DNA from: Lachnospiraceae bacterium
GTDB taxonomy: Bacteria > Bacillota > Clostridia > Lachnospirales > Lachnospiraceae
Assembly (NCBI GenBank): GCA_017934175.1
Contig: JAGBKB010000047.1
Span: 1 to 64,000 of the forward strand
Length of the DNA: 64,000 nt
Direction: 5' to 3'
The position numbers and the translations under genes are program-made. Of the stretch, positions 49,072-57,338 are shown in pieces (position 1 is the first letter of the stretch; each line of letters opens with the position of its first letter). The notes beneath the pieces were generated by a model that did not search any database, had not been told where the DNA came from, and was given only the letters and a program-made list of their open reading frames with translations.

Positions 49072-49957
49072 ATTCCCTTAAAATCTTTAGTTTTTCAATA
49101 TCCACCCTACACTCATCCTCAGTTTCTTTCGTATATATTCTTGTTGTTTCTATGCTACTATGCCCTAGAATTGAAGCAAGTTTTACAATATCATGAGTTT
49201 GCTTATAGAACTCTCTCGCAAATAAGTGTCTCAAATTATGTGGAAACACTTTTTCCTTTGGTACTCCAGCCTTTGTAGCCAAATTTTTCATCATTTGCCA
49301 TATTTGTTTCCTACTTATTGGTTTACCTGTTCGTGATAAAAATATAGGTCCAGATTCTATCGGGCTTTTCAAGTGTTTTCTCCCACAAGATTCTTTACAA
49401 TAATCTTTTAATAATTTACATAGTTTTCTCGGAATAAGTATTGTCCTTATCTTACCTTTGTTGTCAACTATAGTTTTCCCTGCATCAAGTGACTCTCTTG
49501 TTATATATTGTATTTCAGACACTCTTATCCCTGTTTTTACTATAGTTTCAATTATATATTTAAGCCTAATGTTATTTTTAGAAGCCTCATATAATTTATT
49601 AAACTCATGTCTTGTCAGTTCTTTCTCCTTGCTTCCAAATAACGATTTTTGACATTTAATAATTTTTATTTTAAGCGATTCATTTTCAGTATATGTAAAA
49701 AATGCATTGAGTGATGATATCTTTGAATTAATGCTTGATACTTTAAGATTTGAATTTTTCAAACGTTCTTTATAATCTAGTAATATCTCTTTTGTAACTT
49801 CTGTCTGATAATGACCGCCTATACAAGATTTTTTAGGATTATCTCTTAAAAACCATTTATAAAATTCTTTGATGTCTCGCAAGTATTTTTTTATAGTATT
49901 ATCAGCCCTTTCTTCTGTTCTTATGTGTTTTTCAAATTCTTTAATCATTTCATTCAT
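49070..49957 (-). CDS. Tyrosine recombinase (XerC/XerD-like integrase)
   Basis: A 295-residue site-specific recombinase. An N-terminal SAM-like core-binding domain (about 1-100) is followed by the catalytic domain with Arg in KTGIRVSEI, the HNLRHLF box (His and second Arg), LGHSSIETTRIYTK with the late His and nucleophilic Tyr. All catalytic residues are visible. It ends five bases from one of two perfect inverted repeats, so I propose it inverts the segment 48737-49065; being the integrase of the island is the alternative. The size resembles stand-alone invertases and Xer proteins. Confidence 0.93.
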   Translation of the reverse strand: MNEMIKEFEKHIRTEERADNTIKKYLRDIKEFYKWFLRDNPKKSCIGGHYQTEVTKEILLDYKERLKNSNLKVSSINSKISSLNAFFTYTENESLKIKIIKCQKSLFGSKEKELTRHEFNKLYEASKNNIRLKYIIETIVKTGIRVSEIQYITRESLDAGKTIVDNKGKIRTILIPRKLCKLLKDYCKESCGRKHLKSPIESGPIFLSRTGKPISRKQIWQMMKNLATKAGVPKEKVFPHNLRHLFAREFYKQTHDIVKLASILGHSSIETTRIYTKETEDECRVDIEKLKILRE

Positions 49958-50008
49958 ATTTTTTTTCTTCCTTTTTTAAGATTAAAGTCAAAATTTTAAG
50001 CATCTTGA

Positions 50009-50045
50009 CTTATTCCTGTTATTATACTTCCTTACAGGGAATAAG
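50009..50045. promoter_or_regulatory. Dyad around a -10-like box upstream of the recombinase
   Basis: CTTATTCCTG (50009-50018) and CAGGGAATAAG (50035-50045) form an imperfect inverted repeat bracketing TATAAT (50021-50026, minus strand). The -35 is weak. It could be an operator that controls recombinase expression or a second recombinase site. Confidence 0.45.
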
Positions 50046-50080
50046 TTTTTTCGTTTTATAACATTTTGTCAACAACAAAA

Positions 50081-50105
50081 AACCAGTGGCGATAAACCAC
50101 TGGTT
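50081..50105 (-). terminator. Intrinsic terminator after the HipA-like gene remnant region
   Basis: A perfect 9-bp stem AACCAGTGG/CCACTGGTT with a seven-base loop and TTTTTT on the minus strand. It ends transcripts from the HTH-HipA operon. Confidence 0.85.
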
Positions 50106-50126
50106 CATACATAAACTAATTAATAA

Positions 50127-50254
50127 CTATTTATCCGTATGGTCAAATACTATAATTTTTCTATTCTTTATCAGCTTCTTCTCCTTCTGCATTTTTCAAT
50201 ATTTGCATTTCAGATTTACTATAAATGTTATCTCCTTTTCCATAACCTGCATTT
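50127..50254 (-). pseudogene. Chimeric remnant of two neighbouring island genes
   Basis: Minus-strand translation of 50160-50254 gives a fragment (LKNAGYGKGDNIYSKS, then MQILKNAEGEE) matching the lipoprotein gene at 52461-53732 near residues 242-274. The next bases down to 50127 are identical over 28 nt with the 3' end of the gene at 51874-52458, including its stop. So an internal piece of one gene is joined to the end of the other, in the same order as in the intact pair. This suggests a former second copy reduced by deletion. Confidence 0.75.
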
Positions 50255-51094
50255 TTAAGAATTATTTTCAAATAAATATTGGTATTTATGCATTTGCTCA
50301 AAAATTACAGTTATTACTCTTTCAATTATTTCATTCGAATAATATGTTCTGTACTTTTCAATTTCACTTAGAACATCGCTCTTAGTAAATGAAAATTTTA
50401 AATCACTTCCATATAATGATTCAGCGCACTCACATTGTTCTTCAAATGAATTGCTAAATGGCTTACTCTTAACTTTATCTATATTTTTATACACATCAGC
50501 AGTGATACTATATTCATTTTCATCGGACAAAAGACTCAATCCATTATCAAATATTGGAGCAAATGAAAAGGTATCATTTTGAGTATCTCTAATTAAGGCA
50601 AAATTATTAAAATGTCTATCCTCGTTCAAAAAGAACATATCTAATTCTAGTATACTTGTAATAATTTTACCTACATCATCCATATTATATGTTTTTGTAA
50701 TAAAATCTACTACAAACTTAATTCTGTCTTTTATTTCACTATAATTATATATCTCTTTACTTAATTCATTTCCAGATTCCAAAAAATATAATCTATAAAA
50801 TGTCAAAAGATTTTCATTTTCTTCTAAAAAATTCTTGCTTACTGAAAAATTTCTTACTTCCGAATTATATATTCCTTTTATCATTTTATATTCTACATAA
50901 TTATAAATATTAGAATATTTTAATAAATCTGATATCAAGCATTCTGACAAATTTTCATATCCAAAAGCATCAGTTTTATACCAAAAGTCATCAATATGCC
51001 ATTTAGGCAAATTACCTTTTGATGTAGCATATGAAACTAAACTTTTAGTTTCCTTATCAAAATTAATTATGCTATTTTTTTTATTCTCATCCAA
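50255..51094 (-). CDS. HipA-like kinase-domain protein
   Basis: A 279-residue protein with the HipA-type kinase signature FFLNEDRHFNNFALIRD (catalytic Asp and Asn) followed by FAPIFDNGLSLL (metal-binding Asp). The N-terminal HipA portion is missing here; a matching part is encoded in the overlapping upstream HTH gene. Start is a TTG at 51094 with a strong GGAGGGAG site; the first in-frame ATG would remove 70 residues. HipA relatives phosphorylate proteins such as GltX and act as toxins, but the target here is unknown. Overlaps the HTH gene by 28 nt. Confidence 0.82.
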   Translation of the reverse strand: MDENKKNSIINFDKETKSLVSYATSKGNLPKWHIDDFWYKTDAFGYENLSECLISDLLKYSNIYNYVEYKMIKGIYNSEVRNFSVSKNFLEENENLLTFYRLYFLESGNELSKEIYNYSEIKDRIKFVVDFITKTYNMDDVGKIITSILELDMFFLNEDRHFNNFALIRDTQNDTFSFAPIFDNGLSLLSDENEYSITADVYKNIDKVKSKPFSNSFEEQCECAESLYGSDLKFSFTKSDVLSEIEKYRTYYSNEIIERVITVIFEQMHKYQYLFENNS

Positions 51095-51552
51095 TATTTA
51101 TCTCCCTCCATTTTCCCTTTAGTTTTATTTATAATTAAAAATGGATCATAATGGTCTACGCCTATTATCTTTAATGCCTTATCCAAATCTATTCTATCTT
51201 TAGGTATAACTCGTTCATTTATCAATATCTCAAACTGCTTCCAGTTAGGATTAAGCACTTTACCAAATGCTCTATCATATATATTATCAGTTCTGTTTTG
51301 TATTTGTATTTTTTTATCTAAAAAATCTACATAAATTATTGTCATAGGTTTATGCCCAAGCATATAAGTTATTTTATGCGTAAAATTTTTATTTGGCCTC
51401 TTATTTATATATCTACCGATAACTTGCCTAGATGTCATAAACTTATCTGCAACATCATCTATACGATGTCCATTTTTAAGCATCGTGAGCATTTCTTCTA
51501 CATCACTATTATTGAACCTATGCTTTCTACCCGCATTTCTGTCATTTGCCAT
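51067..51552 (-). CDS. HTH DNA-binding protein with a HipA N-terminal-like region
   Basis: A 161-residue protein. Residues about 10-50 form a helix-turn-helix (VEEMLTMLKNGHRIDDVADKF, then TSRQVIGRYI). The rest (MLGHKPMTIIYVDFLDKKI to YDPFLIINKTKGK) looks like the N-terminal part that in other systems belongs to HipA. It probably represses its own operon and binds the kinase encoded next. The promoter and an 11-bp dyad directly upstream fit autoregulation. Site GAGG before the ATG. Confidence 0.78.
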   Translation of the reverse strand: MANDRNAGRKHRFNNSDVEEMLTMLKNGHRIDDVADKFMTSRQVIGRYINKRPNKNFTHKITYMLGHKPMTIIYVDFLDKKIQIQNRTDNIYDRAFGKVLNPNWKQFEILINERVIPKDRIDLDKALKIIGVDHYDPFLIINKTKGKMEGDKYWMRIKKIA

Positions 51553-51572
51553 ATTTACCTCAAAATTTAAAT

Positions 51573-51600
51573 AATGGAACTTATTTAATTAAGTTCCATT
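51573..51600. promoter_or_regulatory. Operator-like dyad at the HTH-HipA transcription start
   Basis: A perfect 11-bp inverted repeat (AATGGAACTTA and complement, TTTAAT loop) covers the predicted start of transcription, a natural site for binding by the HTH protein. Confidence 0.65.
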
Positions 51601-51602
51601 AA

Positions 51603-51631
51603 ATTATATCATGCCTTATGTTACTAATCAA
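51603..51631 (-). promoter_or_regulatory. Promoter of the HTH-HipA operon
   Basis: TTGATT (51626-51631) and consensus TATAAT (51603-51608), 17-base spacer, minus strand, immediately upstream of the dyad. Confidence 0.78.
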
Positions 51632-51673
51632 GCAAAATTTTGCTTTATTTCATTAATATCAACATAATAAAGC

Positions 51674-51754
51674 CTATAATATATAATCATTTTGTATATC
51701 ATATGCATCATCAGAATCTGGCTTCTTTAATTGATAATTTTTTGTATATTTCAT
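51674..51754 (-). pseudogene. 26-codon remnant resembling the start of a phage tail-type protein
   Basis: A 26-codon frame with a near-perfect AAGGAGG site begins MKYTKNYQLKKPDSDD. This opening resembles the N-terminus of tail or collar proteins of clostridial prophages as I remember them, after which the frame soon stops. I read it as a truncated leftover of a mobile element; a real small peptide is possible. It lies between the HTH-HipA promoter and the membrane-anchored gene at 51874-52458. Confidence 0.5.
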
Positions 51755-51873
51755 TAGGCATCCTCCTTGTAAAATTTCAATAAAGGGAACTTTACTCGAA
51801 AAAGTAGAAAAATGATACTTTTTAGAGGTGCCATTTAATCATATATTAAATATAAAAACCAACTAACAAAAAC

Positions 51874-52458
51874 CTATTTATCCGTATGGTCAAATACTAT
51901 ATCATCAACATTTCCTTCATCATCTAGAGTATAGTGGAAATGGTGTGTCGTCCAGTAAGTTGGCTCAGTGTTTTTGAAGTTACCATAAACTTCTACAATT
52001 ATTTCTTTATCTTTTCGGTTTAATGAACACATACTTCCACAATCTTCACTTTCATTTAAATTAAAATAGTATAATAAATTTTTATCAAATTTCTTTTTAA
52101 AATTATCCGTTACTGGACAATCATCATAATCCTTTCGTTCTTTATCAAACATTGAAGTAAATAGTGATTTATATGCTTTAAACTCCATTTGATTTTTTAT
52201 TGTATGTCCTGTTGCACTATCAGTATATTGGCTAAAAGTAATATAGTCATTATAAATATATTCTCTTAATTTCTCAGGTTGTATAAACTTCTTTAAATAT
52301 TCTATATAATCATCTCTCTTATTATTGTTTAAATCATAATTAATAATAGGTTTATTTATATCATAAACACTATTGTTTTTAATCATTAGCACACCAATAA
52401 TTACTATGACTAGAAAAACTACAAATATAGTTATAAATACTATTTTTTTATTCTTCAT
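51874..52458 (-). CDS. Hypothetical membrane-anchored protein of the island
   Basis: A 194-residue protein with an N-terminal membrane helix (about 6-27) and an extracytoplasmic domain rich in Asp, Asn, Tyr and Lys, with two Cys (EDCGSMCS) that may pair. No family recognised. It begins two bases after the lipoprotein gene stop, so the two are one operon, and a joined remnant of both exists at 50127-50254. A secreted protein with a membrane-held partner would fit a toxin-immunity idea, but nothing proves it. Confidence 0.65.
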   Translation of the reverse strand: MKNKKIVFITIFVVFLVIVIIGVLMIKNNSVYDINKPIINYDLNNNKRDDYIEYLKKFIQPEKLREYIYNDYITFSQYTDSATGHTIKNQMEFKAYKSLFTSMFDKERKDYDDCPVTDNFKKKFDKNLLYYFNLNESEDCGSMCSLNRKDKEIIVEVYGNFKNTEPTYWTTHHFHYTLDDEGNVDDIVFDHTDK

Positions 52459-52460
52459 AT

Positions 52461-53732
52461 TTATTCAACTCCTTTAAATCTTATAAATGCAGTATATAAT
52501 GTGTTTTTACTGTCAATATAATAATTGTAATGTTCTTTATCAATTTCTTTTTTTACTGAATATGTTTTATGTACACTTCCCCAATTTACAAATCTATCAT
52601 TGCCAATATAAAATTCCACATTTCCCTTTCTACATAACAAATCTCCTGGCTTAAGCTTAAATATTTTCAGTTGCATACTGTTTTTGTCATCATCATCTTC
52701 TATATCATCCCAAACTACAAATTCAAATTTGTTACTTTTCAATACTTTTTTAATAAAACTACTTACCATTAAAAACTTTTCTGAACTTGTCCCCCACAAA
52801 TCAATGCCATATGCTACCCTATCCTCTAATTTTTCATCTTTTAATATTTCTTTATTTATATAATGATAATATACCGCAGCTGCAAACTTTGAACTGTCAT
52901 CAACTACACAATAATTCTTCCATTCTTTATCAATTTCTTCACCTTCTGCATTCTTTAGTATTTGCATTCCAGATTTGCTATAGATGTTGTCACCCTTACC
53001 ATATCCTGCATCTTTAAATAAATCACATCTATATGTTACCATATCAGTAGGCTTACCTTTATCATAAACTACTGGTAATATTCTTTTACTTTCTTTAAAT
53101 TCATATTTTTTACCATATTCAATATCAAGGTAATTTCTCCACTTATTATATGCAGACTCACTCGCTTCTTTCTCAGCTATATCATCAACTTCTCTTGCAC
53201 TAAGATTACCACCTAATTGAGTATATACATTGTTTACATACCAACTACCTACCTCAAAAATACATATGAGAAATTTTTGTGTTTCAGTGTCACATTTTCC
53301 AAATTCATACATATTCATATATTGTTTTATTAAGTTTACTTCTCTGTTAGTAATATCTACTTCATCACTAATATTGTTTCTATCAGATGTTTTATATTTA
53401 TCTAAATTTAGCTTAAGACCCGCATAACAATTAAGGCATATATCATAATTCTCATTTTCTAAAATTTTTTCTATATCTTCATTTGTTTCTAATCTATATT
53501 TATCACTAACAATACTCATGCCATGGCTATAACTATGAATTTTGCCAGTTCTTTTATTTATAACATAATTGTGCTCTATGTCATTATTGTTGTAATTATT
53601 TGTACTAATAACACCAGTATCTTTCTTTATTTCTACTTTAATTATTTCACTCCGTTTTTCTTTTGTGCAAGAAAAACAAAAGCATAACACTAAACACACT
53701 ATTATAATATTTTTCAAATTTTTAATAACCAT
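52461..53732 (-). CDS. Lipoprotein with a degenerate NlpC/P60-like domain
   Basis: A 423-residue lipoprotein: lipobox ending CFSC (Cys about 22). Residues about 55-105 resemble the small metal-binding domain seen in many clostridial surface proteins (YVINKRTGKIHSYSHGMS, then CLNCYAG). The C-terminal part resembles NlpC/P60: DDSSKFAAAVYYHYI where active enzymes have Asp-Cys-Ser, then LKPGDLLCRKGNVEFYIGND with no His in the usual place. The catalytic Cys therefore appears to be Ser, so cell-wall binding rather than hydrolysis is likely. Domain assignment is by eye and tentative. Confidence 0.62.
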   Translation of the reverse strand: MVIKNLKNIIIVCLVLCFCFSCTKEKRSEIIKVEIKKDTGVISTNNYNNNDIEHNYVINKRTGKIHSYSHGMSIVSDKYRLETNEDIEKILENENYDICLNCYAGLKLNLDKYKTSDRNNISDEVDITNREVNLIKQYMNMYEFGKCDTETQKFLICIFEVGSWYVNNVYTQLGGNLSAREVDDIAEKEASESAYNKWRNYLDIEYGKKYEFKESKRILPVVYDKGKPTDMVTYRCDLFKDAGYGKGDNIYSKSGMQILKNAEGEEIDKEWKNYCVVDDSSKFAAAVYYHYINKEILKDEKLEDRVAYGIDLWGTSSEKFLMVSSFIKKVLKSNKFEFVVWDDIEDDDDKNSMQLKIFKLKPGDLLCRKGNVEFYIGNDRFVNWGSVHKTYSVKKEIDKEHYNYYIDSKNTLYTAFIRFKGVE

Positions 53733-53751
53733 TATTATTAACGAATACCAA

Positions 53752-54171
53752 CTAATTTATTGAATACTTTTTACCTACTATAGCATAAATAGCATCTTGC
53801 AAAACTTTCGAAACATTTAAATGCTCTCGTTCTGCTGCCCTATCTAGCCAATTAGGTATGCTAACATTTCGTCTAACAATTTTATTATCAATACTTCTTC
53901 TATAATCATCAAAATCAACATCAACATAAGACACTATCGTATCACCTTTCCCATAAAATACACCTTTTTTAACATCAATTGACTTAGATGCTTTTGGTAT
54001 TTTTCCACCATTATCCTCTAATTCTATACCTTTTAGACCAATAACATCTCTTGCCATCTTTATTGCATCACTTAAAGACTTTCCTTCAGTGATACAATTT
54101 AAATCCGGAACTTCAACAAGATACACCCCACTTTTATTTTTTGTAAATATTACTTGATATGCTTCTCTCAT
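53752..54171 (-). CDS. hicB: HicB family antitoxin
   Basis: A 139-residue antitoxin. The N-terminal half is a HicB-type RNase H-like fold (YQVIFTKNKSGVYLVEVPDLNCITEGKSLSDAIKMA). The C-terminal segment RRNVSIPNWLDRAAEREHLNVSKVLQDAI is a ribbon-helix-helix DNA-binding domain that should repress the operon. I use the ATG at 54171 with its AAGG site instead of the longer frame from 54204 that overlaps hicA. It follows hicA by 20 nt in the toxin-first order usual for this family. Confidence 0.9.
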   Translation of the reverse strand: MREAYQVIFTKNKSGVYLVEVPDLNCITEGKSLSDAIKMARDVIGLKGIELEDNGGKIPKASKSIDVKKGVFYGKGDTIVSYVDVDFDDYRRSIDNKIVRRNVSIPNWLDRAAEREHLNVSKVLQDAIYAIVGKKYSIN

Positions 54172-54191
54172 ACTTTCACCTTCTCTTTTTT

Positions 54192-54362
54192 CTACTTTCC
54201 ACATCGTTTTAATATTGCATTAGCTAAATCCTCGTCTATTTCTTTATGGCGAGGCACCATTTCCGAATTAACCCCATTACTATATACATCATGATTTCCA
54301 CCATGACGGACAAAGTCATATCCTAATTCTTTCAGTTTCTTGATTAAGTCTTTTTGTTTCAT
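54192..54362 (-). CDS. hicA: HicA family mRNA interferase toxin
   Basis: A 56-residue toxin with the dsRBD-like HicA fold; the catalytic His is in RHGGNHDVY and the C-terminal VPRHKEIDEDLANAILKR is typical. It cleaves mRNA and is neutralised by HicB. The ATG at 54362 lies six bases after a consensus -10, so the transcript may be leaderless; no Shine-Dalgarno is present. A GTG at 54377 would fall inside the promoter. Confidence 0.9.
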   Translation of the reverse strand: MKQKDLIKKLKELGYDFVRHGGNHDVYSNGVNSEMVPRHKEIDEDLANAILKRCGK

Positions 54363-54368
54363 GAGTAT

Positions 54369-54396
54369 ATTATACACATTTTTTACACAAAGTCAA
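54369..54396 (-). promoter_or_regulatory. Promoter of hicAB
   Basis: TTGACT (54391-54396) and consensus TATAAT (54369-54374), 16-base spacer, minus strand. The expected transcription start coincides with the hicA ATG. Confidence 0.75.
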
Positions 54397-54444
54397 TATT
54401 TTAATAATATTGACGCAGTAAAGCATTTGTCAACCAACTTTAGA

Positions 54445-54532
54445 ATTTTTGCTACTTTTTAGACAACTATGTTGCTCTATTTTGCCATTATTTTGACAAC
54501 TAATATGACCAATTTTGCAACTTTTTTGACAA
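54445..54532. repeat. Degenerate tandem repeat of about 33 bp upstream of hicAB
   Basis: Nearly three units beginning ATTTTGC and containing TTTTTNGACAAC start at 54445, 54479 and 54512; a partial unit with TTTGTCAAC precedes them. They lie between the hicA promoter and the ilvC terminator and could be binding sites or the relic of an iteron array. Confidence 0.55.
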
Positions 54533-54533
54533 C

Positions 54534-54563
54534 AAAAAATGAAAGCCAAGCTCTCATTTTTCG
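54534..54563 (-). terminator. Intrinsic terminator after ilvC
   Basis: ATGAGAGC/GCTTTCAT stem flanked by A and T tracts on the minus strand, about 20 bases after the ilvC stop. It marks the right edge of the accessory island. Confidence 0.85.
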
Positions 54564-54580
54564 ATATACCCTTATTTATT

Positions 54581-55603
54581 CTAGTTAGATGCTGTATCAA
54601 GGTTATTGTCTTTTCCCCAAATCATATTTTCTCTAAGTTCTTTTCCAACCTTCTCCATCAAGTGGTCTTTTAAATTATCTCTCTTTGAATTAAAGAATGC
54701 TCTGCCATTTGATTTATTTTCAGCAATCCATCTACCTGCAAATGAACCATCTTGAATATCTGCTAAAACTTTTCTCATTCTCTCCTTTGTCTCTTCGTGT
54801 GGAATTACTCTTGGACCAGATACATATTCTCCGTATTCAGCAGTATCTGATATTGAATAATTCATCGCCTGCACTCCGCCTTTATTGATTAAGTCAATTA
54901 TAAGTTTCATTTCGTGGATACACTCAAAGTAAGCATTTTCAGGTTCATATCCTGCTTCAACTAAAACTTCAAATCCACATCTCATAAGGTCTACAACACC
55001 ACCACAAAGTACACATTGCTCACCAAAGAGGTCTGTCTCTGTCTCATCGTGGAATGTAGTCTCCATTATACCTGCTTTTGCTCCACCAATTCCTGCTATA
55101 TAAGCAAGTGCTATATCAAGTGCTTTGCCAGTTGCATTTTGTTCTACTGCTACAAGACAAGGCACACCTTTACCAGCCACAAAGCATGAACGAACTGTGT
55201 GTCCTGGTCCCTTTGGTGCTGCCATAAACACATCAACACCTTCAGGTGGAATTATTTGTTTATAACGAATATTAAATCCATGTGCAAATGCGATTGCCTT
55301 ACCTTTTTCAAGATTAGGTAAAATATCTTTTTTATAAACATCTGCTTGCACTTCATCGTTTATAAGAATCATTATGACGTCGCCCCATTTAGTTGCTTCA
55401 CTTACTGTCATAACTTTAAGTCCTGCTTCAGTTGCCTCTTTAATTCTTTTTGAACCTTCTCTTAAACCAACACACACATCACATCCACTATCTTTAAGAT
55501 TAAGTGCATGCGCATGACCTTGTGAGCCATAACCAATAATAGATATCTTTTTTCCTTTTAATACATTTAAATCACAATCTTTTTCATAAAACATTCTTGC
55601 CAT
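54581..55603 (-). CDS. ilvC: Ketol-acid reductoisomerase (NADP+)
   Basis: Second common step of Ile/Val synthesis. A class I enzyme of 340 residues: cofactor loop [25 protein letters not shown] as phosphate contact, and metal ligands in [12 protein letters not shown] and [12 protein letters not shown]. The protein ends with a short polar tail. It is the last gene of ilvE-ilvB-ilvC, 28 nt after ilvB with an AAAGGAGAA site, and is followed by a terminator. Confidence 0.97.
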   Translation of the reverse strand: MARMFYEKDCDLNVLKGKKISIIGYGSQGHAHALNLKDSGCDVCVGLREGSKRIKEATEAGLKVMTVSEATKWGDVIMILINDEVQADVYKKDILPNLEKGKAIAFAHGFNIRYKQIIPPEGVDVFMAAPKGPGHTVRSCFVAGKGVPCLVAVEQNATGKALDIALAYIAGIGGAKAGIMETTFHDETETDLFGEQCVLCGGVVDLMRCGFEVLVEAGYEPENAYFECIHEMKLIIDLINKGGVQAMNYSISDTAEYGEYVSGPRVIPHEETKERMRKVLADIQDGSFAGRWIAENKSNGRAFFNSKRDNLKDHLMEKVGKELRENMIWGKDNNLDTASN

Positions 55604-55631
55604 AATATTTTTCTCCTTTAATTATTAAAAT

Positions 55632-57338
55632 TTATTTTATTAAGAAATCAGTAATGTCTGAACCAGCACCTACCATAGGGCGAACCATCTCATCCTTATT
55701 TATAACACAGTCAATAACATATCCTACATCAGACTTAACTGCTTCTTCCAAGGTTTCTCTAAACTCTTTTTCATTTGTAACTCTTTTACCTTTAAGCCCA
55801 AATGATTCAGCAAGTTTAACAAAATCGGGTCCTCTATCAAGCACTGTTTCAGAATAATGTTTATTGTAAATAATATTTTGCCATTGTCTAACCATACCAA
55901 GCACGGAATTATTAAATATAATTGTAATGATTGGTATTCTATAATGTTCTTCAGTTGCAAGTTCATTGAAATTCATTCTAAAACTTCCATCACCTGTTAT
56001 ATGAAGAACAGTTTGCTCTGGATTTCCAACTTTCGCTCCTATCGCAGCACCAAGCCCAAAGCCCATAGTTCCAAAACCACCTGAAGTTATAAGTTGTCCT
56101 GGATAGTGATAATGGAAATGTTGTATTGCCCACATCTGGTGCTGACCTACATCAGTTGTAACCATACTATACTTTGGTGCTATTTCTTTCACTGCCATAG
56201 CAATTTGTTTTGGGTTTAAGTATTCATCACTAAACTCATACTCTGTCTCTGTTGGAAATGAAAATACAAAATCCACCCACGCTTTATGTTCTGCTTTATT
56301 TACTCTCTCAACTAATGCCTCTAATACTTTTTTTGCATCTCCTACCACATGATAAGTTGTCTTGACATTTTTATCTATCTCATTTCTATCTATTTCAATT
56401 TGAAGGATTTGTGCTTGTTTTGCAAATGTATTTCTATTAAGAGCAACTCTATCTGAAAATCTGCATCCAACTACAATCAAAAGGTCACAATTTGCAACTG
56501 CCACATTTGAACTTTGAGTTCCATGCATTCCTATAAGACCTGTGGCTCTCTCTTTTTCTCCATCATAACCACCACATCCCATCACAGTAAATGCAACTGG
56601 TGCATCTATCTTATTTGCAAACTCGGTAAGGACTTCATTTGCCCTACTAAGCACAACTCCGCCACCACAAACTATAAGTGGTCTCTTTGAATCATTAATC
56701 ATATTAGCCGCTCTATCAAGGTCCTTTTGGTCAAGAGCACTTCTATTATCCATATAAGTTGGTCGATTTGTATTTGTAGCAAGGCGTTTCTTATTAAAAT
56801 TATGGTCTGGTTTTTTATATTCATATTCCGCCGACTGTGCTGTGACATTTTTCAAAATATCAATGACTACTGGACCAGGTCTACCATTTTGAGCAACATA
56901 AAATGCTTCTCTTATAATATCTGCAAGTTTATTGACATCTTTCACAAGATAATTACACTTAGTTATCGCCTTTGTTATAGAAGTCATCTTTACTTCTTGA
57001 AATGAATCTCTATCAAGTAAGTCTTCTCCGACATTACAAGTTATAAATACTACAGGGGATGAATCCATATATGCAGTTGCTATTCCAGTTGTTAAGTTGG
57101 TTGAACCAGGTCCTGACGTAGCAAAACATACACCTACTTTACCTGTGCTCCTTGCATAGCCATCTGCAGCATGACTTGCTCCTTGCTCGTGTGATGTTAA
57201 AATGTGTTTTATTTTACCATCATATTTATAAAGTGCATCATAAATATTTAAGATTGTTCCTCCAGGATATCCAAATATTACTTCTACACCTTGTTCCAGC
57301 AAGCACTCAATAACTATTTCTGCACCTGTTTTTAACAT
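55632..57338 (-). CDS. ilvB: Acetolactate synthase large (catalytic) subunit
   Basis: ThDP enzyme of 568 residues that makes acetolactate or acetohydroxybutyrate. The ThDP-activating Glu region is GYPGGTILNIYDAL ... THEQGASHAADG-like (SHEQGASHAADGYAR here) and the diphosphate motif is TGDGSFRMNFNELAT followed by NNSVLGMVRQWQ. I use the ATG at 57338 with a GGAGAG site; it overlaps the ilvE stop by 7 nt, and a TTG at 57353 is less likely. No ilvN-type regulatory subunit lies in the window. Confidence 0.95.
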   Translation of the reverse strand: MLKTGAEIVIECLLEQGVEVIFGYPGGTILNIYDALYKYDGKIKHILTSHEQGASHAADGYARSTGKVGVCFATSGPGSTNLTTGIATAYMDSSPVVFITCNVGEDLLDRDSFQEVKMTSITKAITKCNYLVKDVNKLADIIREAFYVAQNGRPGPVVIDILKNVTAQSAEYEYKKPDHNFNKKRLATNTNRPTYMDNRSALDQKDLDRAANMINDSKRPLIVCGGGVVLSRANEVLTEFANKIDAPVAFTVMGCGGYDGEKERATGLIGMHGTQSSNVAVANCDLLIVVGCRFSDRVALNRNTFAKQAQILQIEIDRNEIDKNVKTTYHVVGDAKKVLEALVERVNKAEHKAWVDFVFSFPTETEYEFSDEYLNPKQIAMAVKEIAPKYSMVTTDVGQHQMWAIQHFHYHYPGQLITSGGFGTMGFGLGAAIGAKVGNPEQTVLHITGDGSFRMNFNELATEEHYRIPIITIIFNNSVLGMVRQWQNIIYNKHYSETVLDRGPDFVKLAESFGLKGKRVTNEKEFRETLEEAVKSDVGYVIDCVINKDEMVRPMVGAGSDITDFLIK

